Assembly (NCBI RefSeq): GCF_036711975.1
Contig: NC_091974.1
Span: forward strand, 1 to 64,000
Direction of reading: 5' to 3'
DNA length: 64,000 bases
Source: Onthophagus taurus
Lineage: Eukaryota > Arthropoda > Insecta > Coleoptera > Scarabaeidae
Shown one piece after another: positions 40,156 through 50,481 of this stretch. Every line of letters begins with the position of its first letter. The stretch's first letter is position 1. The notes beneath the pieces were generated by a model. The model saw only the letters and a program-made list of their open reading frames with translations, was not told the DNA's origin and did no database searches. Both the position numbers and the translations under genes were made by a program.

Positions 40156-42719
40156 TTGGAGGAACCTGGTTGCTCCAGCCGCTCGACTGTAATAATCGAG
40201 GTAGCAGGAAGGCGCAGCCTAGCTCTCCTGGATTCCGGCTCGACAAGCAACTTCGTCAGCTCAAGAGCCGCGTCTTATAAACCGCTGGGAGACACCTACG
40301 CCACCCAAGCGGACCCGAATGCCCAGCTGCCCATCCTCGGGAAGGCCGAAATCCAGTTCACCATCGGTGGACTCCAGTGCACCCAGCAGTTTTTGGTTTC
40401 TAACGACGCTTCGTGCCTTCCCCGACGTGTTTACCGACTCCCATAAGAGTACCACAGGGGCAACTCAGCACAAACTGGAGCTCACCGAAGGAGCAAAGCC
40501 GTTTCGACTACCACCATACCGCTGCTCCTATACCAAAAAGGAATTTATCGCCCGTGAAGTAGAGAAGATGTTGGCGGAAGGTGTCATTGAAGCCAGTCGT
40601 TCCCCGTATTCATCTCCGATCGTACTGGTGGAGAAGAAAGATGGGGCCAAGAGGTTTTGCGTCGACTACCGTCGATTAAACCAGCAAACGGTGGACGAGT
40701 CCTCAGCGTTGCCAATCATCCACGAGACGCTGCGGGACCTCAGCCAGGCTACCGTTTTTTCAAGCCTCGACCTGCGGTCCGGATATTGGCAAATCCCAAT
40801 GGAGAAGGGGTCTCGACCCTTAACCGCCTTCACAACTCCCGACGGTGCCACCTACCAGTTTCGCGTCATGCCTTTCGGATTGAAGAATGCCCCGGCGACG
40901 TTCCAGAAGTTGATGACGCAAGAAGTACTCCCTGGATACCTCCGGAAATCCTGGGAAGAACACCTTAGACACTTACACCTGGTGTTTGAACGACTCCGGT
41001 TATCACCGGAAAAATGCCACTTGGGGGCAACAACCATCGACTACCTGGGTCACCGGATTACACCAGGAGGAGTGGAGCCCTTACCGAACCACGTCAACTC
41101 CCTCTGCGACGCATCGAGACCGTCCAACAAGAAGCAGCTGCGATCCTTCTTGGGACTGTGTAACTGGCTACGCGGGTTTATTCCACGCTGCGCCGAAGTG
41201 TTAACCCCGCTGACAGATCTCTTGCGGGGCCAGAAACAGTTTAAGTGGACAGCTGAAGCCGAGAACGCCTTTCTCGAGATTAAACAGCTACTGAGCCGCC
41301 CACTGCAACTTAGACGCCCGGACTTCACTCAACCTTTCGTGCTACAGACCGATGCCAGCGGGAAGGGAATTGCCGCGGTCCTCTACCAAGAACCGGGAAG
41401 GAAGATCATCGCATTTGCCAGCGCCAAGTTGTCTCCCACTGAGCAGCGCTACCATGCTAACGAACAGGAATGCTTGGCAGTCGTCTGGGCGATGCGATTT
41501 TTCCGACCGTACCTGGAGGACAGAAGATTCACCCTGCGCACCGACAGTAGAGCATTGTTATGGCTTGACACCCTAAAGGACCGGAACGCCAAGTTAACCC
41601 GGTGGGCGCTCCTTCTTCAGGAATATAAATTTGACGTACAACACGTCCCGGGGGAACAGAACGAACTCCCGGACTTTCTCTCGCGCCAACCCGGGCATGA
41701 GCCAACGACTCCTGCGGGTCACACAGCTGACGTCGACCGGATATTTCTTCCACCATCCGCCGAACAAGAACCAAAAAACGTCCGACCCCACATCGCATGT
41801 GTCGAATTCCCTGGGCTAGCAGACGACTTAAAAGACAGTCAACGACGAAATCCCCACAGCCAAAACCTGATTCGTACCCTGGACGGAATCAACGAGGCGG
41901 GTCCCGCAAACCCGGCGGAAGCTAGAGTCGCCGCCCAGTATTTAGTGCATGATGGGCTTTTGTGGAGACGACATCCCGATGGTAACCGATTGATCGTGCC
42001 ACAGGACATGCACGACCAGGTGTTGCACGCCTACCATGACGCGTCCACCGCAGGCCATCCCGGAGCTGAGGAAACCACGAGGGTCATCCTGAGGAAATAC
42101 TGGTGGCTCGGCGTAGAGGAAGACGTGGCCAGACACGTCCGGGATTGCTGGGCCTGCTCATCGCTCAAGCGGGGACCCCTACAGGAACGGGCTCCATTAC
42201 GACCACGAGCGCCCACACAACCATGGGAAGTTTTGGCAGTAGACCTCATGGGCCCATACGTGAAAACACGAGATAACAACAGGTTTGTGTTCGTTATCAC
42301 CGACCTGTTCAGTCGATGGGTGGAGGCGTTTCCGGCCGCTGTTGGGATACGAGTTACCGCGACCTGGGGAATGGTTTCTTGAGGGCCCCCAAGATGGTCA
42401 ACAGCCAGCGGCAGGACGGGCCGAGAGAAGAAGACGAGCGCACAGGAACGAGCACCGATACCGCCAGCGATACGCTGGGGCTGTACCACCACCCAGGCGG
42501 TTCCTGCCAAGGCAGCTCGTAATGGAGCGGGCTCATGTAGCGACGCCGTTTGGTCCTCGTTGGATAGGACCCCACATGGTTATAGAGGAGGCCGGACCTA
42601 CAACGTACTGGATCCGCAGACACCAGACTGCAGAGCGCAGCAAAGTCCACATCAACGACCTACGTCTGGCTCCTCCACCACATCGACACCCACCTGCGCA
42701 GCCCGAACCAGCGCCTTGA
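40156..42719 (+). pseudogene. Gypsy protease-RT-RNase H-integrase, missing catalytic segments
   Basis: Protease LALLDSGSTSNFVS is followed by a deletion into the RT (from about 40,410: FPDVFTDSHK, SPIVLVEKKDGAKRFCVDYRRLN, FSSLDLRSGYWQIP). The stretch that should carry the YxDD box is gone: GYLRK jumps to SWEEHLRHL at about 40,950. RNase H (LQTDASGKGIAAVLYQ) and integrase zinc finger (H...H...CWAC) are present, with the first integrase D (LAVDLMGPY). The D and E that should follow are deleted at about 42,345, where the frame shifts into the C-terminal tail to 42,719. The element is non-autonomous. Confidence 0.88.
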
Positions 42720-42728
42720 AGGAGGGGG

Positions 42729-43089
42729 TGTCACCAAGTACGAATTGAGCGCCGTTCGATCTGCTTGGCCATTGGTCGTCAACCCTACCTACGGATCGGA
42801 CGGTCGCCAACCAACCACAACGCCCGGTTGATAGGGTTTTACCCAAGGGCGCCTATTTAAGGCGGCCGGGTTTCCATCAGCGGGCAATTCCAACCGAACT
42901 CCGAAGCGACAACAACAGCGACAACAGCAGCGACAACAAACCAGCACTTCAACCGCCAATTCGAAGACGACCCCTTTCGTCTTAAAAAAACCTTTGAGGG
43001 TTTTTTTTTGTACATATTTTGTAAATAAATTATTTCGTTTTATTCAACAACTGTTGTTTCTTCTTCGGCGCAATCCATCCCCCGTAACA
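42729..43089 (+). repeat. Second gypsy 3' LTR
   Basis: 361 bp, TGTCACCAAG to CCGTAACA, preceded by a G-rich polypurine tract (GGAGGGGG). It matches the 5' LTR except for two fewer 15-bp GATAACAGCGACAAC-type units. Confidence 0.9.
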
Positions 43090-43093
43090 AAAC

Positions 43094-45464
43094 CAATCAT
43101 TGGCGCAGACTTTCTTCATAAATTCGGTATCTTAGTTGATGTTAAAAACAAACGATTAATTGATTCAAAAACAGAATTATACTCAATTGGTACCAGTATC
43201 AAAACAAATGAACCAACACCAAAACTTTTTTCTTTCGAATCCATATATAGAACCCTTTTAAAATCATTCCCAACACTAACCTCTACACCGGATTTTTCTT
43301 CACCAGTCAAACAACAGACAACACACAAAATTATAACTAATTCTCATTTACCGTTTTGTCGTCCTCGACGTTTAGATGTACATAAACACGCAATAGCCAA
43401 AAGGGAATTTGATCAGATGGTAGCCGTGGGAATATGTCGACCCTCTTCTTCTTCAACAGCATCGCCTCTGCACATGGTCCCCAAAAAGGATTCCAATGAT
43501 TGGAGACCATGTGGAGATTATCGACAATTAAATAACGTTACTATTCCGGACCGATATCCCCTTCCACATATTCAGGATTTCAACTTACATTTGAATGGAT
43601 GCAGAATTTTTTCAAAAGTGGATTTAGTAAGGGCATATCATCAAATTCCGGTGGAAGAAGAAGACATTCCCAAGACAGCTATCACTACTCCTTTTGGTCT
43701 TTTCGAGTTTACTCGTATGCCCTTTGGCCTCCGTAATGCTGCTCAGACCTTTCAGAGATTCATAAATGAAGTTCTTTCGGGTCTCAACTTCTTATTCGTT
43801 TATTTAGATGACATTCTCATTGCAAGTCATAACAAAGAAGAACATTATTTACATCTCGAGAAGTTATTTGAACGGTTAAGTACATTCAATATCAACATCC
43901 AACCATCTAAATGTGTTTTTGGAATTACTTCCATTGATTTTCTTAGTCATCATATCACTAGCGATGGTATTCAACCTTCTAAGTCTAGGATTGATGCTAT
44001 TTCAAAATTTCCCAAACCAAAAACATTGAAGGAACTACAAAGATTTTTGGGCATGATTAATTTTTATCATAGATTTTTACCGAAAATTTCTAATATTTTA
44101 TCACCCCTTCATAATCTTTCATCATCGCTTTATTCAAGTAAACAAAAATTAATAACTGCTGTCACTTACCACAGACGCTTCTAATACAGGTATAGGAGCA
44201 GTTCTGAGCCAAATTATTGATGAAACACCGCAACCATTAGCATTTTATTCACATAAACTTTCTCCAAGTCAAGTTAAATATTCAACGTTCGACAGAGAGC
44301 TATTGGCAATATATTCTGCCATAAAATTTTTTAATCATTTCCTACATGGAAACAATTTTACAGTTTTCACCGACCACAAACCTATAACTACGGCAATATT
44401 TTCATCAACAGAAAAAACACCAAGACAAACCAGGTACCTAAATTACATAACACAATATACATCCGATGTGAGATACATTAAGGGAAATTCCAATATTGTT
44501 GCAGACGCTTTGTCCAGGACAAATATTGAATCCCTAAATTCTCAGTACCCCGATACACTTACACTTTACAAAGCTCAACTCACAGATATCGAATTATCGA
44601 ACCTACTACATAAACAATTTTCTCGCACTCACACTACAATACCCTATCAGTTATTGCTACAACCCACAACGCTACCTGATATCAAATTATGGTGTGAAAT
44701 ATCAACGGAATCTCAGCGAATTTACATTCCGCAGCAATTTAGAGAAATAGTTATAGAAAAATTTCATGGTTTATCTCACCCTGGCATTCGAGTAACCATT
44801 CATTCAACAAAAACAAAATTCTTTTGGCCTCATATGTCGAAACAAATTCGTATTTGGACAAAATCATGTTTACAATGCCAGAAAGTTAAGATACAAAGGC
44901 ATACAAAATCGCCAATTCTCAAAATCAAAGTTCCAAAAGTTCGATTTGAACACATTCACATTGATTTGGTTGGCCCACTTGTTCCATCTCTTGGATGTAC
45001 TTATCTGCTCACGGTCATTGAGCGTTTCACACGGTGGCCAGAGGCTTTTCCTCTAAAAGATATCTCTGCAGCCTCTGTTGCAGATACTCTTTTCAGGCAT
45101 TACTTCAGCCGTTTCGGTATTCCTATCATGATCACTCACGATCAAGGACGACAATTCGAATCACTATTATTTTCAAAATTCCAATTATTTTTAGGTACTC
45201 ATCAAATACACACATCTGCTTATCACCCACAAAGTAACGGTATGATTGAACGATTTCACCGTACTTTGAAATCAGCGATTATTGCTCGAGGTAATTCTAC
45301 TAGATGGAACAATGACTTGCCTTTGATTCTCCTAGGTCTCAGGTCATCCCTAAAGGAGGATTTAGGTTGCTCATCCGCTGAATTGGTTTATGGTCAGCAA
45401 CTCAGATTACCAGGAGAATTTTTCATACCTACCGAACCATCAATTGAAACTGAACCATTATTAT
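43094..45464 (+). pseudogene. Mag-like Pol: RT, RNase H, integrase
   Basis: Coding resumes with [17 protein letters not shown]. The RT is complete with [56 protein letters not shown] and FVYLDDIL. Near 44,153 a deletion plus frameshift removes the RT-RNase H linker; from 44,156 the frame reads [32 protein letters not shown], then integrase H...H...CLQC zinc finger and catalytic D (HIDLVGP), D (THDQGRQFES), E (SNGMIERFHRT). It is cut at 45,464 by the antisense gypsy and finishes at 49,907-50,235. Confidence 0.88.
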
Positions 45465-45574
45465 TGTTTAGGTTAGGACGTCTGAATAACACCACTCGTT
45501 TAGCGTGACTGCGTTTATTATAAACTCTCGTTGTGCTCTGACATGCATGCACATTGGGTTGCATACATGCTACA
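45465..45574 (-). repeat. Antisense gypsy 3' LTR
   Basis: 110 bp. Read on the minus strand it starts TGTAGCATG and contains TTTATAATAAACG, which offers both a TATA-like and an AATAAA signal in this very short LTR. Confidence 0.95.
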
Positions 45575-45662
45575 TCCCCTTTTCTTTATAAGGTACAAAT
45601 ATTTTATCTTAAACGCTATACAATTTATAAAATAAAACAATTATTGTTTACAAATTTTCTGC

Positions 45663-48600
45663 TTAACCTACTATAAAGTCTTCATATCTTTTTGGTAACT
45701 TTTTGATTCTTTTTCCTCTACCAAGTTCACCTAAGTCTTGAATTTCCTCTTTCACTTCCTGTTTAATAACTTCCTCGTTTGGTAATTTCATTAAATGTTT
45801 TCTATTTCTTCTTATGTCTCCCTTTTCTGTCTCCACCATGTACGATCTCGGTTCCATTGTTTTCTCCTTTACCACTCCTTCCCTTTTCATATTCGTTATC
45901 CAAACTCTTTCTCCCACTTTTAGTGGTTCATTCGATTTAACTCTATGTCTCCGATTGTACTGTTTCCTCTGTTTCTCTTTTTCGATTTCAAATTTCTGTT
46001 TTACTTCATTATGATTTGGTGATTTCGGTTTTAATTTTGATTCTAATATTGGTAGACAGTCCCGTAATTTCCTTCCAAATAATAATTCTGCTGGTGATTG
46101 ACCGCACTTTAGTGGTGAGTTTCTATAAATTAACAAAGCCATGTGTGGGTCTTCATTTAAACGAAAAACTTTCTTTACTATTTTAACAGCACTTTCGGCT
46201 TGCCCATTTGACTGTTGGTATTCGGGGCTACTGGTTGTCCATTCGAATCTGTACTCCTTTGTAAACTGTCGAAACTCGTAGCTGTCAAATTGTCTTCCGT
46301 TATCCGTTCGTACCTGGATAGGAATACCGTGATGGGACATAATATCCTTGAAACAAGTGATTACAGTTTTGCTAGTCATATTCTTGAGTTTTCTTACTTC
46401 AGGGTATTTTGAATAGTAATCTTGTACTACAAGGTAGTTTCTGTTTTTAAATGTGGCTATATCTGCACCCAAAATTTCCCACGGTCTTTTAGGTATTGTA
46501 CTTGTTATCATTGGTTCTGTATTTGGATTTTTATCTTTTTGGCAAATTTCGCAATTTTGAATGATTTCGATTATATGACTTCTGATTCCTGGCCACCATA
46601 TCGTCTCTCTGGCTCTTCCTAAGCATTTATTAATTCCTTGATGTCCTTTATGAATAGCTTCCAAACTTTTTCTTCTCAATGTTTTTGGGATTATTATTCG
46701 ATCTTCGTATACTAACAAATTTTTTTCAATTTTTAATTTATTTGCGTATTTATGGTAACGTTTTAGCTGTTCTGGAATTTTATTTATTTTTGGCCAGCCC
46801 TTGGTAATGTATACTTTAAGTTGTTGAAAGTCTTGTTCTTCATCTTGTTTCTGTTTTAAGTATTTTTCGTCCATTATTTGAGATGAAATTTCTTTGATTA
46901 TTGCGTTGACATATACATCTATTTCAGGTTCTTGTTGTAGGCAGTCAATGTCGACTTCTGGTTGATAAGTTGGGGCCCTTGATAAAGCGTCTGGAATGTA
47001 AAATTCTTTGCCTGAAACATATTCAATATTATAATTAAACTTAGACAATCTCATCCTGAACCGTTGTAAGCGGTTTGATAATTTGTTAATTTCTTTTGTT
47101 GCCAAGATTACGGTTAGTGGTTTGTGGTCCGTTCGGATTTGGAATTTAGCACCCAGTAGGTACTGCTCTAATCTTTCACAAGCCCATGTTACTGCAAAAG
47201 CTTCTTTTTCTATTTGTGCGTATCTCTTCTCCGTGTCGTTCAATGATTTCGAACAAAAGTATACGGGTTGCCACACGTCCTTGGACTGTTCCTTTTCCAG
47301 CACCGCACCCAAGCCGTACGATGACGCATCGGCTGAGACTCTTGTCTTTTTCTTGATTGAAAATTTAGCTAACACTTTAGGAGATGCTATTTCATCTTTC
47401 AGATTTTTGAAATCTTTTTCATGTTGTTCGTTCCATGAAAATTGTCTATCATTCTTCAGTAATTCTCGTATTGATGTGGTTTTCTCTGCTACATTTGGTA
47501 TAAATCTGGACATGTAGTTAACCATTCCCAAAAATGTTCTCACTTCGGTCGTCGTTTTCGGGTTTGGATATTCTTTTATAGCTTTTACACTTTTCGGGTC
47601 TGCTCTGATTCCATTTTCGTCCACCAAATATCCTAGATATGTTGTTTCCTTCGTCATGATTTCGCATTTGTTTTTGTTTAAGGTCAATCCTTTTTCTCTC
47701 AAAGTTTTCAAAACTTTTCTCAACGTTTTATCGTGTTCTTCGGTTGATTTTGCAACAATTAAGATGTCGTCAGCGTGTGCAACAATATTGTCGGATCTTA
47801 TTTCTTTCACTATGTCGTTTATCGTTTTTTGGAATATTTCTGGAGCTGAACTAATTCCAAACGGTATTCGTTTGTATCTAAACCGCCCGAATGGTGTAAT
47901 GAATGTAGTATATTTTCTTGAACTTCTTTTCAATTTCAATTGCCAGAATCCTCTGGAAAAATCTAGTTTGGTGAAAATGTTCCCTTCTTGAAGTTTGCTT
48001 AATGTTTCGTCCACTGACGGTAGCTGATATAACTCTCTTTTTACGCTTTTATTTAATTCGGTGAAGTCGGCGCAAATTCTTACTTTATCTTTATTTTGTG
48101 CAATTACCATCGGAGCGCACCACTCTGATGGTTTTTCTACTTTTTCTATTATGTCGTCTTTTTCCATTTTATATATTTGTTTTTCTACTTCTTTCATCAA
48201 ATGAATTGGCACTCTACGTGGCACTGTTATTGTGTACGGTTGTGCGTTATCTTTTAAATTTATTTCATATGTAAAATTTTTGAGTAAACCGATACCCTTG
48301 AAAACTTCTGGGTACTTTTCTGTTATTTCTTTTTTATATTTGTCATTAGATTTTATTACATCGATTTTTCCTATTTTTATTTGATCATTTTTCCATAAAG
48401 CTATTTTTAATTTTTCTAACGTTGGTCGTCCCAACAGATTTTCGTTCGTGTTTGCTACAAAACACTTGATTGTTTCATTTTCGGTTTTCCATTTAATAGG
48501 TAGTGTTATTTTTCCGTAAACTTTCAATTGATTATTTTCATTTCCCGGTCCTACCAATTTTATTTTTGTTGGTTTTAATTCTAATTGTTCTTTAAAATTA

Positions 48601-49691
48601 TTTTTAAATGTTTTATAACTTAATATCGATTCGTCTGCACCCGTGTCGATTTTAAATAATACTGGTATTTTATTTATTTCTAGTGATAATTCCCACGGTT
48701 CGCATTTTTCGACTTTATTTATTTTTACGATTCTTTGAAGTTCGTATTTTTTTGATTCATCGCTTGAACTATTTTCACTTTCTGTTTCTTTATTTTTAGC
48801 TACCGATTTTACCTGTTTTGTTCTTTTAGTCCTACATTCTTTTGCGAAATGACCCTTAAATTTACATTTCTTACAAGTTTGATTGAATGCCGGGCATTCC
48901 CCGTTTGTTTTTACGTGTTTTGTTACGTCCCCGCATCTGTAGCATTTTTTTTCGCGATATGCGTTTTTATAGTTCTTGGCGCCGCTGCCATCGGACTGGT
49001 TTGTTTGTTTCCAATTCGATTTTGTTCGAAGCCGGTCTACTTGGAGCCGCCCGTCTCGACGTCTGTCCTCGCGCAATTCCGAGTTTTCGTCTTTTACTCT
49101 TTCGTCTTGCGTAATTTTATCAATTGCTTTTTGTAATGTTAATGATTCGTCCAATTGGAGATTTTCTGATAATTTATGGTTTTTAATACCGACTACTAAT
49201 TTATCGCGTAGAAGTTCGCTTTCTAGTTGATCGTATTTACATGATTTTGCTAGATTCGTTAATTCACGGATATATTCCTCCGCTGTTTCGCCCTCGCGTT
49301 GGTTTCGATTGTTAAATTTCGCCCTTGCATAGATTAGATTATGAGTTTTCGTAAATTTCTCATCTAGAAACTCTTTTAATTCATTATATGTTTCAAAACT
49401 TTCTTCCGTTTTAAGGTTTGTTTGTAAAAATCGCGTGATTTCTGCTCCTAAATGGAGGCATAACGAATTTATTTGAATTGTTTCGCTTCGCTTATCTAAG
49501 TTTGTCGCGACGCGGTATCTTTCGTAGTGTTTAATCCATACTTGCCATTCATCTTTTATGAAACTGAATTTCTCTGGTACCGGAATGAAATTCGTAACCA
49601 TGCTTGTCTCCGGCGTTTCTTCTTTTTTCTTTTGTTCTAGAGTTTTCATTTTCTCGTGTAGCTTTTTAATTTCTTCTTTCAACGCTTCCAT
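45663..49691 (-). CDS. Gypsy Gag-Pol polyprotein, intact
   Basis: The 1,342-residue single frame covers everything needed for retrotransposition. An N-terminal coiled coil and Gag (about 1-250) come first. Two knuckles follow (CYRCGDVTKHVKTNGEC and CKKCKFKGHFAKEC), then protease (FKIDTGADESIL), RT (RICADFTELNKSV, TKLDFSRGFWQL, IPFGISSAPEIFQ). The RT active site reads AHADDIL, an H in place of the usual Y of YxDD. RNase H (RVSADASSYGLGAVLEK), integrase zinc finger (H...H...CEICQKD) and catalytic D (LGADIATF), D (VRTDNGRQFD), E (SNGQAESAVKIVK) complete it. It ends GRGKRIKKLPKRYEDF, a motif seen at the tail of this gypsy group. There is no separate gag stop. It is the only retroelement here without damage. 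Confidence 0.95.
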   Translation of the reverse strand: MEALKEEIKKLHEKMKTLEQKKKEETPETSMVTNFIPVPEKFSFIKDEWQVWIKHYERYRVATNLDKRSETIQINSLCLHLGAEITRFLQTNLKTEESFETYNELKEFLDEKFTKTHNLIYARAKFNNRNQREGETAEEYIRELTNLAKSCKYDQLESELLRDKLVVGIKNHKLSENLQLDESLTLQKAIDKITQDERVKDENSELREDRRRDGRLQVDRLRTKSNWKQTNQSDGSGAKNYKNAYREKKCYRCGDVTKHVKTNGECPAFNQTCKKCKFKGHFAKECRTKRTKQVKSVAKNKETESENSSSDESKKYELQRIVKINKVEKCEPWELSLEINKIPVLFKIDTGADESILSYKTFKNNFKEQLELKPTKIKLVGPGNENNQLKVYGKITLPIKWKTENETIKCFVANTNENLLGRPTLEKLKIALWKNDQIKIGKIDVIKSNDKYKKEITEKYPEVFKGIGLLKNFTYEINLKDNAQPYTITVPRRVPIHLMKEVEKQIYKMEKDDIIEKVEKPSEWCAPMVIAQNKDKVRICADFTELNKSVKRELYQLPSVDETLSKLQEGNIFTKLDFSRGFWQLKLKRSSRKYTTFITPFGRFRYKRIPFGISSAPEIFQKTINDIVKEIRSDNIVAHADDILIVAKSTEEHDKTLRKVLKTLREKGLTLNKNKCEIMTKETTYLGYLVDENGIRADPKSVKAIKEYPNPKTTTEVRTFLGMVNYMSRFIPNVAEKTTSIRELLKNDRQFSWNEQHEKDFKNLKDEIASPKVLAKFSIKKKTRVSADASSYGLGAVLEKEQSKDVWQPVYFCSKSLNDTEKRYAQIEKEAFAVTWACERLEQYLLGAKFQIRTDHKPLTVILATKEINKLSNRLQRFRMRLSKFNYNIEYVSGKEFYIPDALSRAPTYQPEVDIDCLQQEPEIDVYVNAIIKEISSQIMDEKYLKQKQDEEQDFQQLKVYITKGWPKINKIPEQLKRYHKYANKLKIEKNLLVYEDRIIIPKTLRRKSLEAIHKGHQGINKCLGRARETIWWPGIRSHIIEIIQNCEICQKDKNPNTEPMITSTIPKRPWEILGADIATFKNRNYLVVQDYYSKYPEVRKLKNMTSKTVITCFKDIMSHHGIPIQVRTDNGRQFDSYEFRQFTKEYRFEWTTSSPEYQQSNGQAESAVKIVKKVFRLNEDPHMALLIYRNSPLKCGQSPAELLFGRKLRDCLPILESKLKPKSPNHNEVKQKFEIEKEKQRKQYNRRHRVKSNEPLKVGERVWITNMKREGVVKEKTMEPRSYMVETEKGDIRRNRKHLMKLPNEEVIKQEVKEEIQDLGELGRGKRIKKLPKRYEDFIVG

Positions 49692-49791
49692 TTTAAGAAT
49701 TCTTCTTTTATTCTTCCGAATTTAATCAGATCACTTTTTCTTTTTACTTTCTGAATTTAATCAGATCGCACGTGGTTTTAACCTGACACCA

Positions 49792-49901
49792 TGTTTAGGT
49801 TAGGACGTCTGAATAACACCACTCGTTTAGCGTGACTGCGTTTATTATAAACTCTCGTTGTGCTCTCACATGCATGCACATTGGGTTGCATACATGCTAC
49901 A
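49792..49901 (-). repeat. Antisense gypsy 5' LTR
   Basis: 110 bp, the partner of the copy at 45,465-45,574, followed on the minus strand by the primer-site candidate TGGTGTCAG. ATTAT abuts it at 49,902-49,906. Confidence 0.95.
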
Positions 49902-49906
49902 ATTAT

Positions 49907-50235
49907 CAAGTTTAAAATCATCCTTTGCTGACATTAAACCAGTTCAGTCAACCATACATTCCAGCCAAAAACCTTTTGTTCACAAAGAATTATTCAGGTC
50001 AAACTTTGTATTTGTTAAAATTACTGGAATTAAACCTACGTTGTCTCCTAGGTACGAAGGTCCCTTCAGAGTGTTGAAGAGATTTTCAAAATTTTTCGTT
50101 GTATTGAAAGACAATAAAGAAATAAATGTAAGCCTCGATTTGCTGAAACCGGCTTTCTTTTTGAACGAAAACGTTTCTCCTGAAGTCAACAATTTAATAA
50201 TTAATAAAACTAAAAAAGTACATTTTAAATTTTAA
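49907..50235 (+). pseudogene. Mag-like Pol C-terminal end
   Basis: Continues the Mag integrase after the antisense insertion: FADIKPVQSTIHSSQKPFVH, LSPRYEGPFRVLKRFSKFFVV (integrase C-terminal SH3-like region) and a lysine-rich tail to TAA at 50,235. The untranslated stretch to 50,297 carries the polypurine tract. Confidence 0.85.
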
Positions 50236-50297
50236 TTCAAATTTTTGACTAAATGTTTTCCCTCTTTCTGTTCTTTCTTTATAGCAGGGGAAGTGGA

Positions 50298-50476
50298 TGT
50301 AGCGTGCTGTGGCAGCAGCTCCATTTAAAAACATAAAATTGTAATTCATTTGTTATTATTTTTATATTCACACACAATTGTTTTTGAAGCAAAACATAAC
50401 AGACACAAAATAAAAAGTCTGCCAAAAGTTAATTTTATTATTGTATATTTATGTTGGCTAATACCTCATAGCCACA
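50298..50476 (+). repeat. Mag-like 3' LTR (outer)
   Basis: 179 bp, TGTAGCG to AGCCACA, then ATCTG and LINE coding sequence. Its diagnostic bases match the LTR at 34,688-34,866. Confidence 0.92.
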
Positions 50477-50481
50477 ATCTG

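Larger units (their letters stand above)
36449..43089 (+). mobile_element. Second Ty3/gypsy element, internally deleted
   Basis: Flanked by the 4-bp duplication AAAC (36,445-36,448 and 43,090-43,093), whose removal restores the Mag protease frame. LTRs start TGTCACCAAG and end CCGTAACA: the 5' LTR is 36,449-39,315 with a LINE inside (391 bp without it), the 3' LTR 42,729-43,089 (361 bp). The 30-bp difference is a copy-number change of a CGACAACAG-type repeat. A primer site starting TTGGCGCCC follows the 5' LTR. CG content is visibly higher than in its surroundings. Confidence 0.9.
45465..49901 (-). mobile_element. Intact antisense Ty3/gypsy element with 110-bp LTRs
   Basis: LTRs at 45,465-45,574 and 49,792-49,901 are both 110 bp and differ at one base seen by eye (G/C in GTGCTCT-S-ACATG). 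The 5-bp duplication ATTAT flanks the element (45,460-45,464; 49,902-49,906). On the minus strand TGGTGTCAG, a primer-site candidate, follows the 5' LTR at once, and a purine tract AAAGAAAAGGGGA precedes the 3' LTR. It encodes one unbroken gag-pol. Confidence 0.95.
34688..50476 (+). mobile_element. Mag-like Ty3/gypsy retrotransposon with duplicated LTR and nested elements
   Basis: 179-bp LTRs (TGTAG...GCCACA) lie at 34,688-34,866 and 50,298-50,476, flanked by ATCTG on both sides (34,683-34,687 and 50,477-50,481). A third LTR copy is at 35,648-35,826. Each left LTR is followed by TTTGGTGACCCCGA, a primer-binding-site-like start, and a purine tract AGCAGGGGAAGTGGA precedes the right LTR. Internal sequence is Mag-type gag/pol, interrupted at 36,449 and 45,465 by other LTR elements. 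Confidence 0.9.

Noticed and set aside
36366..42850. Many long antisense frames in the GC-richer gypsy and its LINE
   Set aside because: Higher GC lowers stop frequency. The sense frames carry all recognisable motifs.
48849..49230. Plus-strand frames opposite the intact gypsy Gag
   Set aside because: They are antisense shadows; the minus frame is continuous for 1,342 codons with all retroelement domains.
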